Assembly: GCA_022709905.1 (NCBI GenBank)
Contig: JAKLHY010000014.1
Span: 1 to 64,000, forward strand
Reading direction: 5' to 3'
Source of the DNA: Verrucomicrobiota bacterium
GTDB taxonomy: Bacteria; Verrucomicrobiota; Verrucomicrobiia; Limisphaerales; UBA1319
Length of the DNA stretch: 64,000 nt
Shown: positions 44,114 through 52,535 of the stretch, one piece after another
Layout of the letters: each line of letters starts with the position of its first letter
Position numbering within the stretch: the stretch's first letter is position 1
Made by a program: the position numbers and the translations under genes
The notes under the pieces: generated by a model
Databases searched by the model: none
Told to the model about the DNA's origin: nothing
Seen by the model: the letters and a program-made list of their open reading frames with translations, nothing else

Positions 44114-46981
44114 ATGTCCGCCGATACCCAGAACCGTATGCCCAACGTGATATGCCGGGGGGGGCGCTCCATCGCCTGGATCCTCGCCTTGTCGTTTTCC
44201 CTGACGTCTGCCCACCCGGCGCAGGATGCCTCCCGGGACACCACGTTCGATCCCGAGACGGGGATTAGCAGGCTTCCCATTGTGCGGGGGTGCTCTGTGC
44301 AGACAGGAAACAGCCTCCTACTCTATGGGGATTTCACACAGGCCAACGGAATGCCTTCCGCCCCCATCCTTCGCCTGGCTGGCGATACGATCGATCCCAG
44401 TTTCTCTGTGAATCGGCCCTCGGCCACGCCAGGCCGGTTTGAGTATCCCTATCTGACCGGCGACATTCGGGCGGTCGCCTCTTACCTTAACGATCAAGTC
44501 CTGGTGGCAGGGAACACCTATGTCGTTCTGGATCAGTATTCACACGGATTTTCAAGCCTGGCGATGCTGAATTCGAATGGAACAATCGACACATTCTTCC
44601 GACCCCAAATTTTCGGAACCGTCACAGCGGTGGCTGTTCAACCCGACGGAAAAATCCTGGTGGGCGGTTACCACCTCGGCGTGGTGGGACAAACCGATGC
44701 CACCTACTGCCTGCTCCGATTGGAGAGTAGCGGTCAGAAGGATTCTACCTATGAGGGAATCTCCAACTCCCTCGGGCTTGTCAATCAGATCCAGGTTTAT
44801 TCAGTCGCAACCAACCGGTTCCATGCCCGGGTCACGGGATCCGTTCCGCTCCCATCCAATCCCGAAACCAATCAGGTGGTCATTTGGCTCGACGATACCG
44901 GCCGAATCACCCATCACCGCGACTTAAGAGCAGGGACGGGTCTGGATTCCGCCATCGATAGTCAAGGCCGATTGCTGCTGGCCGCCACCTACATTTCGAT
45001 GGAGGGGGGTCGACAACAGGGCCTGCTGTGCTACCGGTCGGATGGCAGTTTGGATCCGACTTTTACTCCCGGCGCCGGCCCCAACCAGGAGCTAGCCACA
45101 TTGGCTTTGGACGCACAGGATCGGATTTACATCGGCGGCAGCTTCACAGCTTATGACGGACAACCGTGCGGCCGGGTGCTCCGGTTGAAAACCGATGGAA
45201 CCCGGGATGACGAGTTTCATCCTGATCCCGGGGTGAGCGACCGTGTGTTTGAGGTCCAGGCCCTGGCCAACGGCAGTGTGCGGATCGCAGGAGTTTTTGG
45301 CGCAATCAATAACATGCCATGTCCTGGTTTGGCGGTTCTGGATTCGCAGGGTAAAACCGTCGCCGCTTATCCCGCAATCTCGTTGGCACACACCACCAAG
45401 GCCAAAGTCTTGGCCCTGGCCTTGCAGAAGCACGATGACAAGATCCTCGTTGGGGGAAGTTTCACCGGTTATCGTGGCGTTTACTGTCCAAACCTCGCGC
45501 GCCTCAATCCCGACGGCACGCCTGATCCCTCGTTTGAAATCGGCTCGGGTTTCGACGGTTCGGAGGTCAGACACCTGTCCATCGATCAGGATCGATTCAT
45601 TATGGCCTCTGGTAATTTTGGGGTCGTTCAGGGTTGTCGGGCCACAAGCCTGGCCCGGTTGAATCCCGCCGGCGCCTATGATGCCACCTTCAGGCCCGTG
45701 ATCCAAAAATTCGATGGATCCCTGGCCGAGTTGAAACAAACTCTGATTCTGCCTGATCGCAAGATAATAGTGCTGGGACACTTGCGCCGAATCAACGGGG
45801 TGAGTCGGGATTATGTGGCCCGATTGCACACCGACGGAACATTGGACACCGAGTATCTGGCCGAACTGTCCATTAAAGCCACCAACAACCTGCCTCCTTA
45901 CGGCCCCATACCCGTCAGTTCTCCTATTCCATACACCTGCGCCCGACAGCCCGATGGAAAACTTCTCATCGGCGGTTCCGTGGTTTACGATAACCTCAGT
46001 CGGGGATTCCTCCTCCGATTGGATCCAAATGGTCTGATGGATCCTTCCTTTCAACCCACGACGCTGGCGACGAACGTGTTGATCCTCAATGGGACCGTAA
46101 AGAAGGTCCACATACTGGCCGATGGAAAAATTCTGGTGGGAGGCGGCTTTGGTGAAATCATTGATGGCTCGTTCTGGAGCCGGCCACGCCGGGTCGGTCT
46201 GGCTCGTTTCGATCCGAATGGCGGCCTGGACTCAGCCTTTGATCCTGAAATGGGCGCCGAAAACAGTGGCGTGGAATGCTTCGACATTCAACCCGATGGC
46301 AAAATCCTGATTGGCGGTTCCTTCCGGCGATACAATCAGCCCAACATCCAGGATCCCCACAACGCGCTGCGCCTGGCCCGTGTGTTGACCAATGGCCTCC
46401 AGGATCTCACCTTCATCACGACCAACGCCGCCGATTCCACCGTCTATGCGCTGGCCTGGGGAGACGACCGCGCCTACTTCGGAGGCGAGTTCAGCAGTTA
46501 TCAAGGAACGAAAATGCCCGGCATCGGTCGACTTGTTGCCCACAGCGTCCCCCAAGACCAGGATTCCACCTATCCCCACTGGGTTGACATGTATTTCACG
46601 GCGCTGGATCCCTCCCATGACAAGCTCGAGCATGCCGATCCCGATCACGACGGACTGATCAATGTCCTGGAATACGCCTTTGCCTCGCATCCCCGCCAAC
46701 CCGATTCCCGCATCCTGCCCAAGCATCAAATCGTCTCCCAGGAAGGCCAATCCTACCTGGCCTTCACTTTCAGGCGCCCTTTAATTACTCCATCCGACCT
46801 GATCTACGATCTGACCTTCTCTCCCGCTGTTCTGCCATGGACTGGTGATGCGTCGGGCCTTCAGATGGATCCGCCCATTCCGGCGGGAGATCACCTCGAA
46901 GTCACCTGTCGAATTGCCGTCCCCCTCCACAGCCCGTCCCAGGGATTCCTTCAACTGGTCCTGATCAAGAAAAACAATTGA
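44114..46981 (+). CDS. large secreted delta-60 repeat protein
   Basis: 955 residues from ATG 44114, with a signal-like helix SIAWILALSFSLTSAHPAQ. The body contains a long series of delta-60 repeats, each with a core such as AVQPDGKILVGGYHLG, LDAQDRIYIGGSFTAYDG, ADGKILVGGGFGEI and IQPDGKILIGGSFRRY. They alternate with LARLNPDGTPDPSFEIGSGF-type strands, together building a beta-propeller-like fold. The C-terminus has a DPDHDGLINVLEYAFASHP segment, a calcium-binding-like linker common in verrucomicrobial surface proteins, followed by a beta domain. It is probably surface or extracellular. No enzyme motif seen. Confidence 0.85.
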   Translation: MSADTQNRMPNVICRGGRSIAWILALSFSLTSAHPAQDASRDTTFDPETGISRLPIVRGCSVQTGNSLLLYGDFTQANGMPSAPILRLAGDTIDPSFSVNRPSATPGRFEYPYLTGDIRAVASYLNDQVLVAGNTYVVLDQYSHGFSSLAMLNSNGTIDTFFRPQIFGTVTAVAVQPDGKILVGGYHLGVVGQTDATYCLLRLESSGQKDSTYEGISNSLGLVNQIQVYSVATNRFHARVTGSVPLPSNPETNQVVIWLDDTGRITHHRDLRAGTGLDSAIDSQGRLLLAATYISMEGGRQQGLLCYRSDGSLDPTFTPGAGPNQELATLALDAQDRIYIGGSFTAYDGQPCGRVLRLKTDGTRDDEFHPDPGVSDRVFEVQALANGSVRIAGVFGAINNMPCPGLAVLDSQGKTVAAYPAISLAHTTKAKVLALALQKHDDKILVGGSFTGYRGVYCPNLARLNPDGTPDPSFEIGSGFDGSEVRHLSIDQDRFIMASGNFGVVQGCRATSLARLNPAGAYDATFRPVIQKFDGSLAELKQTLILPDRKIIVLGHLRRINGVSRDYVARLHTDGTLDTEYLAELSIKATNNLPPYGPIPVSSPIPYTCARQPDGKLLIGGSVVYDNLSRGFLLRLDPNGLMDPSFQPTTLATNVLILNGTVKKVHILADGKILVGGGFGEIIDGSFWSRPRRVGLARFDPNGGLDSAFDPEMGAENSGVECFDIQPDGKILIGGSFRRYNQPNIQDPHNALRLARVLTNGLQDLTFITTNAADSTVYALAWGDDRAYFGGEFSSYQGTKMPGIGRLVAHSVPQDQDSTYPHWVDMYFTALDPSHDKLEHADPDHDGLINVLEYAFASHPRQPDSRILPKHQIVSQEGQSYLAFTFRRPLITPSDLIYDLTFSPAVLPWTGDASGLQMDPPIPAGDHLEVTCRIAVPLHSPSQGFLQLVLIKKNN

Positions 46982-48171
46982 CAACTCAAACTCATACGGA
47001 AGAACCCGCGGCCCAGCGTCGGCGAGGCTTCTTTTTCATCGGCTGCGCCTCGGCCGGCGTCGGCATGGCCATGAGCCTTCAGCTGGGTCTCAACTCCAAC
47101 TTTGTCGCGGACGAGATGAGCCTCTCCGGTCTGCAGCAAGGCATCCTGGAAACATTTCGCGAAAGCTGCGGCGTTTTTGCCCTGGGATTATTGGCCCTGA
47201 TGGCGACCTACTCCGAACCCCTCATCGGAGCCGGGATGCTGGCCCTGCTGGGCATCGGTCTGGGGGCCTACTGTTTCGTCCCTGACTTCACCTGGCTAAT
47301 CATCGCCAGCCTGATCTGGAGCCAGGGTTTCCATGTCTGGGCTCCGCTGCCCGGATCCATGACGCTGGCCCTGGCCGAACCGGGACGAGCCGGATACCGG
47401 CTGGGCCAGATCCAGTCCGCCAGCGCCATCGGATCGGCCGCCGGCCTGGCGATAGCCCTGGGCTTGGTGGGGCTTGGTGTTGGCGCCATCCGGCCCCTTT
47501 ATCTCCTGGCGGGCGGCGCGGCTTGCCTGGGCGGCGCGGCTTGCCTGGGAATACCAAGCGACTCGAAAGCCAGCCGTCCACGACTGATCTTTCGCAAACG
47601 ATACGGCCTTTACTATCTGCTGACGTTTCTGGAGGGCTGGCGCAAGCAAATCTGCATCGCATTCGCCGGCTATCTTCTAGTCAAACAGTATCACACCCCG
47701 CTTACGGTGATGCTCGGCCTGTGGCTGTCGACCCAGATTCTGGGCTGGTTTGTGGCGCCAAAAATCGGGCGATGGATTGATCATGTCGGGGAGCGACGCG
47801 CCCTTGTTTCTTACTACACCGGCATGGCGGTGTTGTTCAGCGGCTATGGGTTCATTGAAAACCAGCTGCTCCTGTGCGCCATTTTTGTCCTGGATACCGT
47901 CCTGTTCTCGTTCACCATGGCCCAGACCACTTACATCAACCGGATCGCGCCACCGAACGAACATACCGCCACCCTGAGCATGGGCGTGGCGATGAACCAC
48001 ATTGCCTCCGTCTCCATGCCCCTGGCCGGCGGGCTGCTCTGGAAATACGCCGGATATCGCTGGGCCTTTCTGACCGGCGTCGCAGCCGCCCTGTTCAGTG
48101 TCGTCGTCTCCCTCTTTCTTCCCCCTCATGCTCCGCCTTCCGCTCGGAATCAGGAGCCACGCGGCTCCTGA
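46978..48171 (+). CDS. MFS-type transporter
   Basis: A 397-residue protein with about twelve hydrophobic segments, TTG start overlapping the preceding stop (TTGA). It opens RRGFFFIGCASAGVGMAMSLQLGLNSNFV; central positive stretch SRPRLIFRKRYGLYYLL separates two halves; GRWIDHVGERRAL resembles the MFS inter-helix motif. An 18-base tandem duplication (47511-47546) encodes GGAACLGGAACLG in a membrane helix. A perfect GC-rich hairpin overlaps its end. Substrate unknown. Confidence 0.8.
   Translation: MTTQTHTEEPAAQRRRGFFFIGCASAGVGMAMSLQLGLNSNFVADEMSLSGLQQGILETFRESCGVFALGLLALMATYSEPLIGAGMLALLGIGLGAYCFVPDFTWLIIASLIWSQGFHVWAPLPGSMTLALAEPGRAGYRLGQIQSASAIGSAAGLAIALGLVGLGVGAIRPLYLLAGGAACLGGAACLGIPSDSKASRPRLIFRKRYGLYYLLTFLEGWRKQICIAFAGYLLVKQYHTPLTVMLGLWLSTQILGWFVAPKIGRWIDHVGERRALVSYYTGMAVLFSGYGFIENQLLLCAIFVLDTVLFSFTMAQTTYINRIAPPNEHTATLSMGVAMNHIASVSMPLAGGLLWKYAGYRWAFLTGVAAALFSVVVSLFLPPHAPPSARNQEPRGS
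47511..47546 (+). repeat. 18-bp exact tandem duplication within the MFS gene
   Basis: GGGCGGCGCGGCTTGCCT occurs twice head to tail, adding six residues (AACLGG) to a transmembrane segment without breaking the frame. Confidence 0.9.
48151..48170 (+). terminator. GC-rich hairpin overlapping the MFS stop codon
   Basis: CAGGAGCC at 48151-48158 and GGCTCCTG at 48163-48170 form an 8-bp perfect stem with loop ACGC. No T-run follows, so a terminator role is only possible. Confidence 0.35.
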
Positions 48172-48241
48172 ACCCGTGCAAAGGCCGCGTCACGCCCGGC
48201 CAATGCCTAATAACCTCTGAGGTTTCGACTTCCCCGTGCGA

Positions 48242-48480
48242 TCACTTGCTGCGGAGACGATAAAACTGGAGGCTGCCAGTGACAGGCAGAACCACAGTGG
48301 AACGATTGCTGTCCACAGTGGGAACGGTCTGGAGAGTATTCCAGTCACCTGCCGACAGGGATTCACGCGATTCAAGTTGGAAAGCCCCGGTGGATTCCCA
48401 ACTCAATGCAACCTGGGTGGTGGAGGCCCGCGAAATAATCAAGGACGCAGGGCGCCCCCCACCAGGGTTGGCAATGCGTA
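48242..48480 (-). pseudogene. out-of-frame C-terminal module of the SMP-30 gene
   Basis: Directly after the SMP-30 frame, another minus-strand frame reads ALRIANPGGGRPASLIISRA then STTQVALSW, LESRESLSAGDWNTLQ and ends TGSLQFYRLRSK. This is the short C-terminal beta module also present, in frame, at the end of the prepilin-like protein at 58159 (YVLEYSDSVPSSNWTAL ... GRFYRIRTP). The SMP-30 frame ends YALPTLVGGALRP at the same place where this frame becomes meaningful. A single-base indel near 48475-48490 would explain it. Confidence 0.6.
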
Positions 48481-49380
48481 AAGCGATTTTCGAGCGGTGA
48501 TGAAGAGGGTTTTGCCGTCCTTGCCCCCGAAACAAAGGTTGGCGCCGGACTCAGGTAGGTTGATCTTCAGGATCAGGGAGCCGTCAGGAGCAAACACTTG
48601 GACGCCATTGCCCGAACTAGACCAGACTCGGCCGTCGGCATCACAGCGGATCCCGTCCGGACCCCCCTGGTCAATCTGGCAAAACACCCGGCCGCCGGCG
48701 AGGGTGCCATCCCGGTTGACTTCAAAGACTCGGATATGACGGGGTTTGCCGGAATCCGCAATGTAAAGCCGCTTTTCGTCCGGCGAAAAGCAGAGGCCAT
48801 TGGGCATGTCGAAGTCTTTGACTACCGCGGTCACTCGTTGAGTTCCAGGCTCGAATCGATAGACATAATTGCCCTCCTGTTCCTTCGCCTCGCCCTGAGG
48901 CAAGCCATAGGGCGGATCGGTAAACCACACCGTCCCGTCGGATTTAACCACGACGTCATTCGGCGAGTTGAATTTCCTGCCGTTGAAGGTCTCGCAGAGG
49001 GGATGCACCGCGCCGGTTTTGTCGATGACCGACACGCGTCGTCCGCTGTGCTCGGCGGTAACCAGCCGATCCTGGAGATCCAGCGTGTTGCCGTTCGCAT
49101 TGCCGCACGGGTTTCGGAACGTCGTCAATCCCCCAGCGGGGCTCCATTTTTTAAGTTCATTGGCCGGGATGTCGCTGAAGATCAGGCAACCGCCATCCAT
49201 GGGCGTCCAAACGGGGCCTTCGGTGAATTGAAGATTTCCCGCCAGCTTCTCCACCCGGCTCGCGGCCGGCAGTATCTTTCTGACCTCCGTTTCGTTCTTT
49301 ACATCAAAATCAGCCGCGGCAACGAAAGGCGTTTGGATGAACAAAGCCAGAACGAGTGTGTGGAATGGATTCGTTTTCAT
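48439..49380 (-). CDS. SMP-30/gluconolactonase/LRE-like protein (3' end frameshifted)
   Basis: A 313-residue exported protein with a signal peptide (TLVLALFIQTPFVAAADF). Six-bladed propeller motifs: QFTEGPVWTPMDGGCLIFSD, FNSPNDVVVKSDGTVWFTDPPYG, FDMPNGLCFSPDEKRLYIADS and GPDGIRCDADGRVWSSSGNG. Metal-ligand candidates are the Glu of TEGP, the Asn of SPND and the Asp of ADS. It probably hydrolyses a sugar lactone. The C-terminal beta module that should follow is in another frame, so the protein is either truncated or the sequence has an indel. Confidence 0.88.
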   Translation of the reverse strand: MKTNPFHTLVLALFIQTPFVAAADFDVKNETEVRKILPAASRVEKLAGNLQFTEGPVWTPMDGGCLIFSDIPANELKKWSPAGGLTTFRNPCGNANGNTLDLQDRLVTAEHSGRRVSVIDKTGAVHPLCETFNGRKFNSPNDVVVKSDGTVWFTDPPYGLPQGEAKEQEGNYVYRFEPGTQRVTAVVKDFDMPNGLCFSPDEKRLYIADSGKPRHIRVFEVNRDGTLAGGRVFCQIDQGGPDGIRCDADGRVWSSSGNGVQVFAPDGSLILKINLPESGANLCFGGKDGKTLFITARKSLYALPTLVGGALRP

Positions 49381-49482
49381 AAATGGTGGATCGGATTTTC
49401 AAACTCGGCTTCAAGATAAGTCAAGTCCGCCCCGGAAACAATCACCCGCTCAAAACAGAAGCTTGCCGTGAGTATCAGATCA

Positions 49483-49512
49483 TTGACAGAAAAGAACTCG
49501 AGGAAGTATTAT
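49483..49512 (+). promoter_or_regulatory. sigma-70-like promoter before the prepilin-like gene
   Basis: TTGACA (49483-49488), an 18-base spacer and TATTAT (49507-49512) match the housekeeping consensus well. The start codon at 49541 lies about 20 bases after the expected transcription start. Confidence 0.65.
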
Positions 49513-49540
49513 CTCACGCAGATTCCATCAAAGGCGCGCC

Positions 49541-50341
49541 ATGAATGCTATGTGTGACGAAGGAGTTGTATTGTCATCATCCTGCCGCAGTCAGTCCGGC
49601 ATCCGGCACTCCCCTCGAGACCAGGGTTTTACTCTGATCGAACTCCTGGTGGTGATCGCCATCATCGCGATCCTGGCCGGCATGTTGCTGCCCGCCCTTT
49701 CCAAGGCCAAAGGCAAAGCCTCAGAAATCGCATGCCGCAACAATTTGCGCCAGATTGGGATCGCCTTCCAGATGTACCTGGGAGATAACAACGACACCTT
49801 CCCCGGCGCCGCCTCTAAAGGTTCCTACGAACCCATGGAGGAGGATTGGATCTACTGGAACACCCACGATACTCGGATCCCAGGCCGGATGCGCGATCCC
49901 AAGAACAGCCCGATCGCCCGATATATCGGGAACTTTAACACCAATCTCTTTCGCTGTCCCGCCGACATGGATGTGAAGAAACGCGACCAGGAACAAGCCA
50001 AAAGCCCAACCAGCCAGAACCGCTACCTCTATAGCTATGTCCTGCTAAGCTATGTGGATAACATCAACCACGGCATGTCTTCGCTCTACGGAAAAGGCGT
50101 TCCTCCACTTCATTTCAAGGCCACCTCCATCCGCAATCCCTCCCAAAAGATCATGCTCCTTGAAGAAAAGAGCTCGTCCGGTTCGAGCGCAAATCCCGAC
50201 GACGGCCGTTGGGTCCCATTGGACAACAAAATGTCCGATCGCCATAACAAGAAGGGAACCGTGGTCTTCCCCGACAGCCATGTCGAGTCCGTGGATCAAC
50301 GTTATGCCGATACCCGGGAACACTACGATCCCCTGCGATAA
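49541..50341 (+). CDS. prepilin-type N-terminal cleavage/methylation protein
   Basis: A 266-residue protein with a type IV prepilin-like start: [32 protein letters not shown], cleavage predicted between Gly and Phe, Glu at mature position 5. It is followed by [25 protein letters not shown] and a globular domain with a C-terminal [17 protein letters not shown], the form of the large verrucomicrobial/planctomycete pseudopilin family. No secretion machinery is encoded nearby. Such proteins are present in many copies per genome; individual roles are unknown. ATG at 49550 is an alternative start. Confidence 0.9.
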   Translation: MNAMCDEGVVLSSSCRSQSGIRHSPRDQGFTLIELLVVIAIIAILAGMLLPALSKAKGKASEIACRNNLRQIGIAFQMYLGDNNDTFPGAASKGSYEPMEEDWIYWNTHDTRIPGRMRDPKNSPIARYIGNFNTNLFRCPADMDVKKRDQEQAKSPTSQNRYLYSYVLLSYVDNINHGMSSLYGKGVPPLHFKATSIRNPSQKIMLLEEKSSSGSSANPDDGRWVPLDNKMSDRHNKKGTVVFPDSHVESVDQRYADTREHYDPLR

Positions 50342-50661
50342 TTTTTAGCGATGTGGAGCCGATCAAGACTGCGTGGATTTCGTTTCCGAATGGTGTAAGA
50401 AAAGTAATGTTTACACGGTTCCCTGAGTGAGAGAACAAGAGACGGCCTGAAATCTTCTGAAGCCAACCGCCGGATTCGAGGCGGCGAAGAGCAGTTTCTT
50501 CCCCAATCCTTGCCCGAACCGACTTCGAGGTTTAACCTTGTGAGGTCCGGATCAAAAAAGGGCAAGGTATTGACAAACCCGGTGAAGTGAAGTCCCATAA
50601 GCAGTGCTAGTTTGACACATGGCTTATGGGTCGATAACCGTTTTGGCGGCGAGTTGATATC
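50342..50661. other. intergenic region with an inverted repeat and promoter-like signals
   Basis: 320 bases with no plausible gene. It contains the inverted repeat CCCATAAGC (50594-50602) / GCTTATGGG (50632-50640), and TTGACA at 50570 and 50612. Confidence 0.45.
50594..50640 (+). promoter_or_regulatory. candidate promoter/operator of the redox cluster
   Basis: TTGACA at 50612-50617 and TTATGG at 50634-50639, 16 bases apart, could be a promoter. The -10 lies inside the right arm of a perfect 9-bp inverted repeat whose left arm is at 50594-50602. A dimeric regulator binding both arms would block it. Function is inferred only. Confidence 0.35.
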
Positions 50662-51726
50662 ATGAAGGATCAGAACAAAGATCTGCCCTCGGCAAACCGG
50701 CGTCAGTTCCTGGGGACGGCCGCCCAAGGGGCTTCATGGCTGGGTTTGGGCGCAATCCTCGGCTGGATGGTTCCGCGGACGCAAGCCGAAAAACCGTTTC
50801 ATATCACCAAGGATCCTAAACGATCCCTGGGCAAGGAATACACCTACGATCTGGGCCCCCTGGGAAAGACCGATCCCCAATTGCTCGGCTATCAGCAAGT
50901 GCGTCGATTTAGCGCCAGCCTGAAAACGCTCCGGTGTCTTGCCTTTTCGCCGGACGGCCAGCTTTGGGTGGGCGGCGATCGAACGTTGGCCAATCTGAGT
51001 TCGGACGGACAAATGCTAAAAACGATCACAGCGGCGGGGACGGTGCAAGGTTTTGCATTCGGCCCTGATGGCAAGATCTACGTCGGTCTGATGGATCGGG
51101 TGGCGGTATTCAGCCGCGAGGGAATGCCACTGGCCGCCTGGCCTTCTTTGGGATCCAAGTCGGTGGTCACCGCCGTCGCGGTTGCCCAAGCGGATGTCTT
51201 TGTGGCCGACGCTGGCCAGCGGGTCATTCATCGTCTGGATTTGAATGGCAAGGTCATCAAACGCCTGGGCAAGAAAGACGCCTCCCGAAACATACCGGGA
51301 TTGGTGGTGCCCAGCGCCTATCTGGACATTGCGGTGGGAACTGAGGGTCTTCTTTGGACAACCAATCCCGGCCAACATCGCATCGAGGCCTACACGTTCG
51401 ATGGCGACATCGAATTCGCCTGGGGTGAGTTTTCAAATGAGATCAAGGGATTCTGCGGCTGCTGCAATCCCGTGCATTTCGCCCGGTTGTCAGATGGCCG
51501 ATTTGTGACTAGCGAAAAGGGTTTGCCCCGCATCAAGGTGTATTCGGACCGGGGCGAATTCGAGTGTGTGGTCGCCGGTCCCGAGGATTTTGCGGCGCAC
51601 ATGGAAAGAACCCGCGCCAACCCTGGAGGTCTGGATCTCGCCGTCGACAAGGACAACTCGATCTTTGTCGCCGATCCGGTCAGCGGCAACGTGTGTGTCT
51701 ATCAACCGAAGAAATCCGCGACGTGA
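50662..51726 (+). CDS. Tat-exported NHL/propeller-type protein of the redox cluster
   Basis: 354 residues with a twin-arginine signal (NRRQFLGTAAQGASWLGLGAILGWMVP). The rest is a run of propeller-like repeats: LRCLAFSPDGQLWVGGD, VQGFAFGPDGKIYVGLMD, VTAVAVAQADVFVADAGQRVI, LDLAVDKDNSIFVADPVSGNVCVYQP. A GFCGCCNPVH stretch near residue 270 could bind a metal or form disulfides. Export through Tat suggests folding before secretion. It is the first gene of a five-gene, closely spaced cluster; its stop overlaps the next GTG. Confidence 0.75.
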   Translation: MKDQNKDLPSANRRQFLGTAAQGASWLGLGAILGWMVPRTQAEKPFHITKDPKRSLGKEYTYDLGPLGKTDPQLLGYQQVRRFSASLKTLRCLAFSPDGQLWVGGDRTLANLSSDGQMLKTITAAGTVQGFAFGPDGKIYVGLMDRVAVFSREGMPLAAWPSLGSKSVVTAVAVAQADVFVADAGQRVIHRLDLNGKVIKRLGKKDASRNIPGLVVPSAYLDIAVGTEGLLWTTNPGQHRIEAYTFDGDIEFAWGEFSNEIKGFCGCCNPVHFARLSDGRFVTSEKGLPRIKVYSDRGEFECVVAGPEDFAAHMERTRANPGGLDLAVDKDNSIFVADPVSGNVCVYQPKKSAT

Positions 51727-51953
51727 ACAACCTCATTCCAGAAAAATGCTTGGGCAGCCGGAGAGATTTTCTGCGACGCGCAGCACGGAGCGGCTTGGCG
51801 GGGACCCTGATCATCGCGGCTTCCTGGCTGGTCGGTCGGCGATACACGAATTCGACCGCCTCAACCTGTCCGCCCCGTGCGTCCTGTCAGCGTTGCGCCT
51901 TGCTGCGCTCGTGCGAATTGCCGTTGGCAAAGCTTTTTAAACAAACCTCCTGA
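51723..51953 (+). CDS. small Cys-rich Tat protein
   Basis: A 76-residue protein, GTG start overlapping the preceding stop (GTGA). SRRDFLRRAARSGLAGTLIIAASWLVGRR is a twin-arginine signal or anchor; the short remainder STCPPRASCQRCALLRSCELP has four cysteines (C-x5-C-x2-C-x5-C), enough for one metal or Fe-S site. It would be missed by length cut-offs. Context suggests a small redox or assembly partner of the following ferredoxins. Confidence 0.65.
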   Translation: MNNLIPEKCLGSRRDFLRRAARSGLAGTLIIAASWLVGRRYTNSTASTCPPRASCQRCALLRSCELPLAKLFKQTS

Positions 51954-51965
51954 CCGACTCTTGTC

Positions 51966-52535
51966 ATGGCTGAGATCATACCCTCTCCTTCCCGGCGCCA
52001 GTTTGTGCTCAACTGGTTCCGAGGGGCTTTGCTGTTCCTTTCCGGGGCGGCGACCAGCATGTTTGCGAGGTTTACACGCCCGGAAAAACTCGTCTGGCAA
52101 ATCGATCCCAACAAGTGCGTTTTCTGCACCAACTGCGCCACCCGTTGCGTCCTCGAACCCTCGGCCGTCAAATGTGTCCAGGCCTATCCGATGTGCGGCT
52201 ATTGCAAGCTCTGCACGGGGTATTTCGAACCCCAGCCGAACCGGCTTGATACGGCGGCTGAAAACCAGATCTGTCCCACTGGCGCCATTAAACGCACCGC
52301 CCTGGAAGATCCATACTACGAATACACCATCGACGAACCCCTCTGCATCGGGTGCGCGAAATGCGTCAAAGGCTGCGTCCTGTTCGGCAATGGTTCCTTC
52401 TTTCTCCAGGTGCGGCATGATCGCTGCGTGAACTGCAACGAATGTTCGATTGCCGTCGTTTGCCCCGGCCAGGCCTTTGTCCGTGTGCCCGCCCGCCAGC
52501 CCTATCTGCTCAAAGACCGGGAGCACCAACGATGA
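51966..52535 (+). CDS. multi-[4Fe-4S] ferredoxin-like protein with Tat-type start
   Basis: A 189-residue protein. N-terminus SRRQFVLNWFRGALLFLSGAATSMFARF looks like a Tat signal/anchor. Cys groups: CVFCTNCATRC with a later C, MCGYCKLC, ICPTGA, CIGCAKCVKGC, and CVNCNECSIAVVCP, sufficient for about four [4Fe-4S] clusters. The layout is like NapG/DmsB-type electron-transfer subunits. Its stop overlaps the start of the NapH-like gene, so the two are probably a membrane-bound pair passing electrons across the membrane. Confidence 0.85.
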   Translation: MAEIIPSPSRRQFVLNWFRGALLFLSGAATSMFARFTRPEKLVWQIDPNKCVFCTNCATRCVLEPSAVKCVQAYPMCGYCKLCTGYFEPQPNRLDTAAENQICPTGAIKRTALEDPYYEYTIDEPLCIGCAKCVKGCVLFGNGSFFLQVRHDRCVNCNECSIAVVCPGQAFVRVPARQPYLLKDREHQR

